From positions 498,501 through 562,500 of the forward strand of contig BSBK01006431.1 in the NCBI GenBank assembly GCA_027943335.1: a stretch of 64,000 nt of DNA, in the 5' to 3' direction. Within the stretch, counting starts at the first letter, position 1. Each line of letters starts with the position of its first letter. The notes under the pieces were generated by a model. The model made no database searches. It was not told the DNA's origin and saw only the letters and a program-made list of their open reading frames with translations. A program made the position numbers and the translations under genes. The stretch comes from Chamaecyparis obtusa (Eukaryota; Streptophyta; Pinopsida; Cupressales; Cupressaceae). This document shows, piece after piece, positions 60,605-64,000 of the stretch.

Positions 60605-61768
60605 CTAAGAAACACTTAACAAATTGTAATTAAGACCTTCAACCCAATATGAATTTTCACAAGATATCTTATCAGTTATTTTAATCAAACCTTTTCCGCT
60701 AATAGGACATGGTGCATCATTACCAAATTTTACAATTTTACCTCTGTAATGATGTAAGGTCTCAAACTTATTTTTGTCACAAGTCATGTGATGTGAACAA
60801 CCACTATCAATAATCCATTTATCATTCTTGTTCACATAGGATATCAATGTAGTTTTCTCCTCCTCATCAGATTCATCTTTCATTGCCGCATACACTACCT
60901 CAATTTCAAAATCATCATTATCAGTGTAAGTCTCTTTTTTAGCAATGTAACAAGATTTCTTACCTTTTCCCTTGTAGTCTCTATTCCATCGGTAGCTTCT
61001 GTCATCTTTTTTGTCTTTGTGTTTGCTTTTCCTTTCATCATCTTTATCCTTCCTGTCAGGACATCTAGCAGCTATATGACCAACTTTATTACATGAAAAA
61101 CATATAATAGGGAGTTTACCTTTATACTTTCCTTTTCCCCTTCTCAGTCTTCTAGCCATAAGAGCTTCTAGATCTTCTAGGTCTTCATCAGAAGTGTCAC
61201 TGTCACTTTCACTATCACTTCCACTTTCACTTTCACTGATGCATCTTTCTTTTTCTTTCTTTGGCTTGTTCAGAACTAGCTGTGACTTAAAAGAAGATTC
61301 AACATTTCCAATGCTTCCAACAGTGAAATTATCATAATTAGAGAGTTCAAAAGTAGTCAGCTTACCAACCAAACTTTCCAAAGTAAGCACATTAGCAGAG
61401 TTACATCTAGATTCCCGAATAGCTGAGATCTTAATAGCATATATAGGATGCAGGGTTCTTAATACTTTCCCAATTATAGTTTCATCATCAATTGTACCAT
61501 TAGCTCCTCTAATAGCATTCACAACTTCTTTTATTCTACTACAATATTGTGCAATGTTTTCGCCTTATTGCATTCTCATTTCATCAAATTTACCTCTAAG
61601 ACTCTCGGCTTTTGCTTTCAGCACATTCAAGTCACCACCATAGATCCTTGCAAGAGTGTCCCACATATCCTTTGTAGTTGTGTAGTCCTTAATGTCCTCA
61701 AATTCTAGATAGCTTAGGGCAGATGCAATTTCCAGCATTGCCTGATTATGTTCTTGTTTAGCTCTCAT
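60605..61768 (-). pseudogene. Copia gag and protease (broken)
   Basis: The gag N-terminus (61768-61565) and the rest (61522-60605, 305 residues) are split by TAA at 61565. The acidic stretch (SESESGSDSESDSDTSDED) is followed by an intact CCHC knuckle CFSCNKVGHIAARC (about 61090) and the protease active site WIIDSGCSHHMTCDK at about 60800, then FGNDAPCPISGKG and YNLLSVS. The same order with different breaks is seen in copy A at 1-1247. The true start lies upstream, beyond the stop near 61783. Confidence 0.9.
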
Positions 61769-61982
61769 TTCTTCGACAGTCTAAGGTGTGATAGGTGAGA
61801 CATAACTATTCTCAATGTATTACTTTGCTGAGTCACCGATACCAGCCAGATGCAGCTTCATCAAGCTTTACCCTGCAGGAAAATTTTCTTTGTTCAGCTT
61901 CAGTACCTCCTTATACATCCTGATCATTTTCTTCAAGCCCCTTTAAACTTGATATCTGTCAACACTAATAATAAGCAACTTA

Positions 61983-61994
61983 GCTCTGATACCA
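61983..61994 (-). promoter_or_regulatory. Copia primer-binding site (initiator-Met tRNA type)
   Basis: Minus strand TGGTATCAGAGC, two bases inside the 5' LTR that starts at 61997. This is the standard plant Copia primer site. Confidence 0.95.
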
Positions 61995-61996
61995 AT

Positions 61997-63493
61997 TGTT
62001 ACTATGATTTAGAACAATAGATAGGGGGGGTGAATTAGTTGTTCTCAGGTTTTGATGTATAAAATAATCTCATAAAATTATCCTTAAATCAGATCCAAAA
62101 CCAAAAAAAACTCGGTCATCACTGATTCAATAATAGAAACATCTAACAATGCAATCCACTACCTAGATGTAATTTAACTTGCAAAACATAGTAATGTTCA
62201 AATCTAAACATTCACACAAGTATAAACACCAGGATTTATAGTGGAAACCCAATTTGGGAAAATCCACTTTGTAACATGCTACTATTATTTTCACTCTTTT
62301 GAAGTGAGCTCGGTAAAAAGCCAACCCTGTCAAAGGTTACAATACACACTGTCAAATGTGACCTGGTTAAAGGATTTCAATCACCCTATTAAAAGTGAGC
62401 CTAGTCAAAGGACTTACATACACTCCATTAGAATGCAACCTTGTTCAAAGGATTTAACATATGACTGTTACGTCAACCTCTCTTAAAAGGATTTTGACTA
62501 TTACAATGGTTAGAAAGTAGCAGTAGTATTATCTAAAAAATATACAACTCACTTTGCAAATATCGAATCCAATTCCGTACACTAATGCTGGTTTACTGAC
62601 TTTGAAACTTTTCCATTTCCATCTCTGATCTGCTCGAAAATTTTCTTCAAGCAATCAACACACTTCTCCTTCAGCCTTTTCTGCTTATTCAGTCAATAAA
62701 ACTTTTCTCTTCCAGCATTCTATGTTCACCATGTACATACATATCACAATGTTCAGGTTCCCTTATATTTTCCTCAGTTAGGTTAACTCATCTTTTGCTG
62801 CTCAATCTCATTCGTAGATCTTAGGGTTAGGTCAGATTCATTGAATCCTTCCCACTTTATGTTCTTTGGCTCCTTTTCTAGAATAATCTCAAATCTCTTA
62901 ATATATTTACAATAAAATGTTTTACAATGCATTTAATGCTTCCAAACAATCAATAAATAAAGTCAACATGTTTTACATAATCCAAGAATTCAACAATGTT
63001 GGCTCCAAAATTAAATTCTCTTCAAATATAAAATTGCTAATGCTCGATCAATACTGTGATTGTTCACTCGGTCTTCATGTAGAACGCTCGGTCAATACTA
63101 AAACTGTTTCCTCAGCTTGCACTGTCTTCCTTGGCAATTTACTGATGCTCGGTCAACACTATAATTTTGCTCAGCATACACTAACTTGGTCAACACTAAC
63201 ATCACTCAAGTTAAACATGATTTTTCCATTCTTTTCTCGGTTAAGCCTACCAGTTTAGTCTTTAGTCTTACTAAGATAAATAATACATTATCTCATCATA
63301 GTGCAACATAGTCAAGTACACTTTGTAGTATCAAGATAACTCAACCTCTCCCTAGGTGCTATTGTTACCAACCTTGCTTAGCCCCTTAGCAACACTCAAA
63401 TAGATATAGTACTTTCCTAAGTAGCAACAATCTTACCAATTAAGGTTTGACATCAATGACAATACAACAATTGTTTCAATTCAATTTCCAACA
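61997..63493 (-). repeat. 5' LTR of Copia copy B
   Basis: 1497 bp, partner of 55633-57129 and directly adjacent to the PBS. CTCGG words are at about 63040-63240, some eroded to CTCAG or CTTGG. Confidence 0.95.
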
Positions 63494-63761
63494 TGGGAGT
63501 GAGGTCGAGGGTTTGCTGCCTGCCCGCAAGAATCTCCTTTGTTGTGTTCCTATGTCTTCTTGTCCTGTCTGATGGACGTCTTGGCTTTGTGTCCACTCGA
63601 ACATCAATTTTTTTGATCCTTGTTTTCTTTTGTTGGGTTTTCCATTCTCCATCTTCACCTTTGAAAGCCTCAGGTGGTTGGATTGGGGTGTTACAAACAG
63701 CCTGTTGAGGACTGATTTCACAGGTATTCAAGACCACTTCCATCATTGGGCTAACCACCAC
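63494..63761 (-). pseudogene. LINE ORF1 C-terminal tail
   Basis: The reading EWKTQQKKTRIKKIDV then RRPSDRTRRHRNTTKEILAG is a basic tail typical of plant LINE ORF1 and similar in kind to the tail at 12662-12354 (WIKVQSKKRTK). The frame runs up to the Copia insertion at 63494. With the insertion and one TGGGA removed it ends in TGA overlapping the ORF2 ATG. A TGA lies upstream near 63777, so this ORF1 is broken too. Confidence 0.7.
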
Positions 63762-64000
63762 TGTCGGTGCTGCAAGTCACTCAATAGTGATTTTCATGGC
63801 CATCAGGTCGACTTGGTCTTGCTTATCAGTCAACACACTATTAGGTGAGCAGATTTCCTCCTCAATAGATACTCCATTTATGGGTATTTCACCCTCTTCT
63901 AGTAGACTTCTCAAGGGGACCTCTTCCAACATAGGGGGATCAACCTTAGTAATTGGGGTTGGTAGCGCAGCAACAGCCTGGGGCTACAAAGTAGCAACAT
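63762..64000 (-). other. LINE ORF1 region continuing off-window
   Basis: No clear motif in the last 240 bases. By position it should be the polar linker of LINE ORF1, with stops. Confidence 0.45.

Larger units (their letters stand above)
55633..63493 (-). mobile_element. Full-length Copia retrotransposon (copy B)
   Basis: 7861 bp with LTRs of exactly 1497 bp each (55633-57129 and 61997-63493), both TGTTA...CCAACA. The target duplication TGGGA is at 55628-55632 and 63494-63498. The PBS TGGTATCAGAGC (minus strand, 61983-61994) and the PPT AAAGAGGGAGAT next to 57129 are intact. Order on the minus strand is gag, protease, integrase, RT, RNase H: the Copia order. The pol ORFs have stops and the integrase has lost two catalytic Asp. 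It is inserted in the LINE at the ORF1/ORF2 junction. Confidence 0.97.
43855..64000 (-). mobile_element. LINE (plant L1 type) interrupted by two LTR elements, 5' end off-window
   Basis: On the minus strand: ORF1 tail (63761-63494), ORF2 (55617-51454), ORF-X (51351-49472), a 3' UTR (about 49471-49382 and 44090-43861) and a short A-tail (AATAAAAAA on the minus strand, 43855-43863). Insertions are 44096-49376 and 55633-63493. The LINE itself lies in the 3' LTR of the old element ending there. The target duplication cannot be checked because the 5' end is outside. Confidence 0.75.

Noticed and set aside
1..64000. CRISPR arrays, operons, bacterial insertion sequences
   Set aside because: No regular short repeats with spacers and no bacterial gene arrangement; introns, plant-type retroelements and PBS types indicate a plant nucleus.

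Overview
This 64-kb window looks like plant nuclear DNA from a large, repeat-rich genome. It is AT-rich and holds Copia and Tat-like Gypsy retrotransposons, a plant L1-type LINE, a TRIM, MITE-like inserts and one intron-bearing ankyrin-repeat gene. The density of nested elements and lack of other genes would suit a gymnosperm, but nothing here proves the species. I see no rRNA or tRNA gene, CRISPR array or bacterial operon.

Layout: 1-3775 is the 5' part of a minus-strand Copia element whose LTR is split by an 806-bp TIR element (2238-3043). 4256-9840 is a non-coding retroelement relic with a PPT-like and a PBS-like site. 9840-14040 is a LINE-derived block: a DUF4283/zinc-knuckle ORF1 followed directly by an unknown protein, here called ORF-X. 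14841-15162 is a complete 322-bp TRIM. 15429-16096 repeats 4256-4920 and abuts a broken ankyrin exon (16097-16535). 17922-30365 is a full-length 12.4-kb Gypsy element with 2.7-kb LTRs. 30366-33803 is AT-rich intergenic DNA. 33804-35310 holds three visible exons of an ankyrin-repeat gene, the only plausible host gene. 35311-38027 is degenerate. 38028 to about 43855 is an old plus-strand LTR element with gag remains.

From about 43855 to the window end lies one minus-strand LINE interrupted by two younger elements: a non-autonomous gag-bearing LTR element (44096-49376, TSD AGTAT) and a Copia element (55633-63493, TSD TGGGA). The Copia element sits exactly at the LINE ORF1/ORF2 junction. Downstream of the LINE RNase H and before its 3' end is a second copy of ORF-X.

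The best candidate for something undescribed is ORF-X: an unrecognised, fast-evolving coiled-coil protein found twice, both times on the same strand as and downstream of LINE ORFs. Next are the Gypsy element with an extra RNase H upstream of its reverse transcriptase, a hairpin array in its LTRs, and the gag-plus-unknown-protein non-autonomous element. All retroelement ORFs carry stops or frameshifts, so none here looks able to move by itself.
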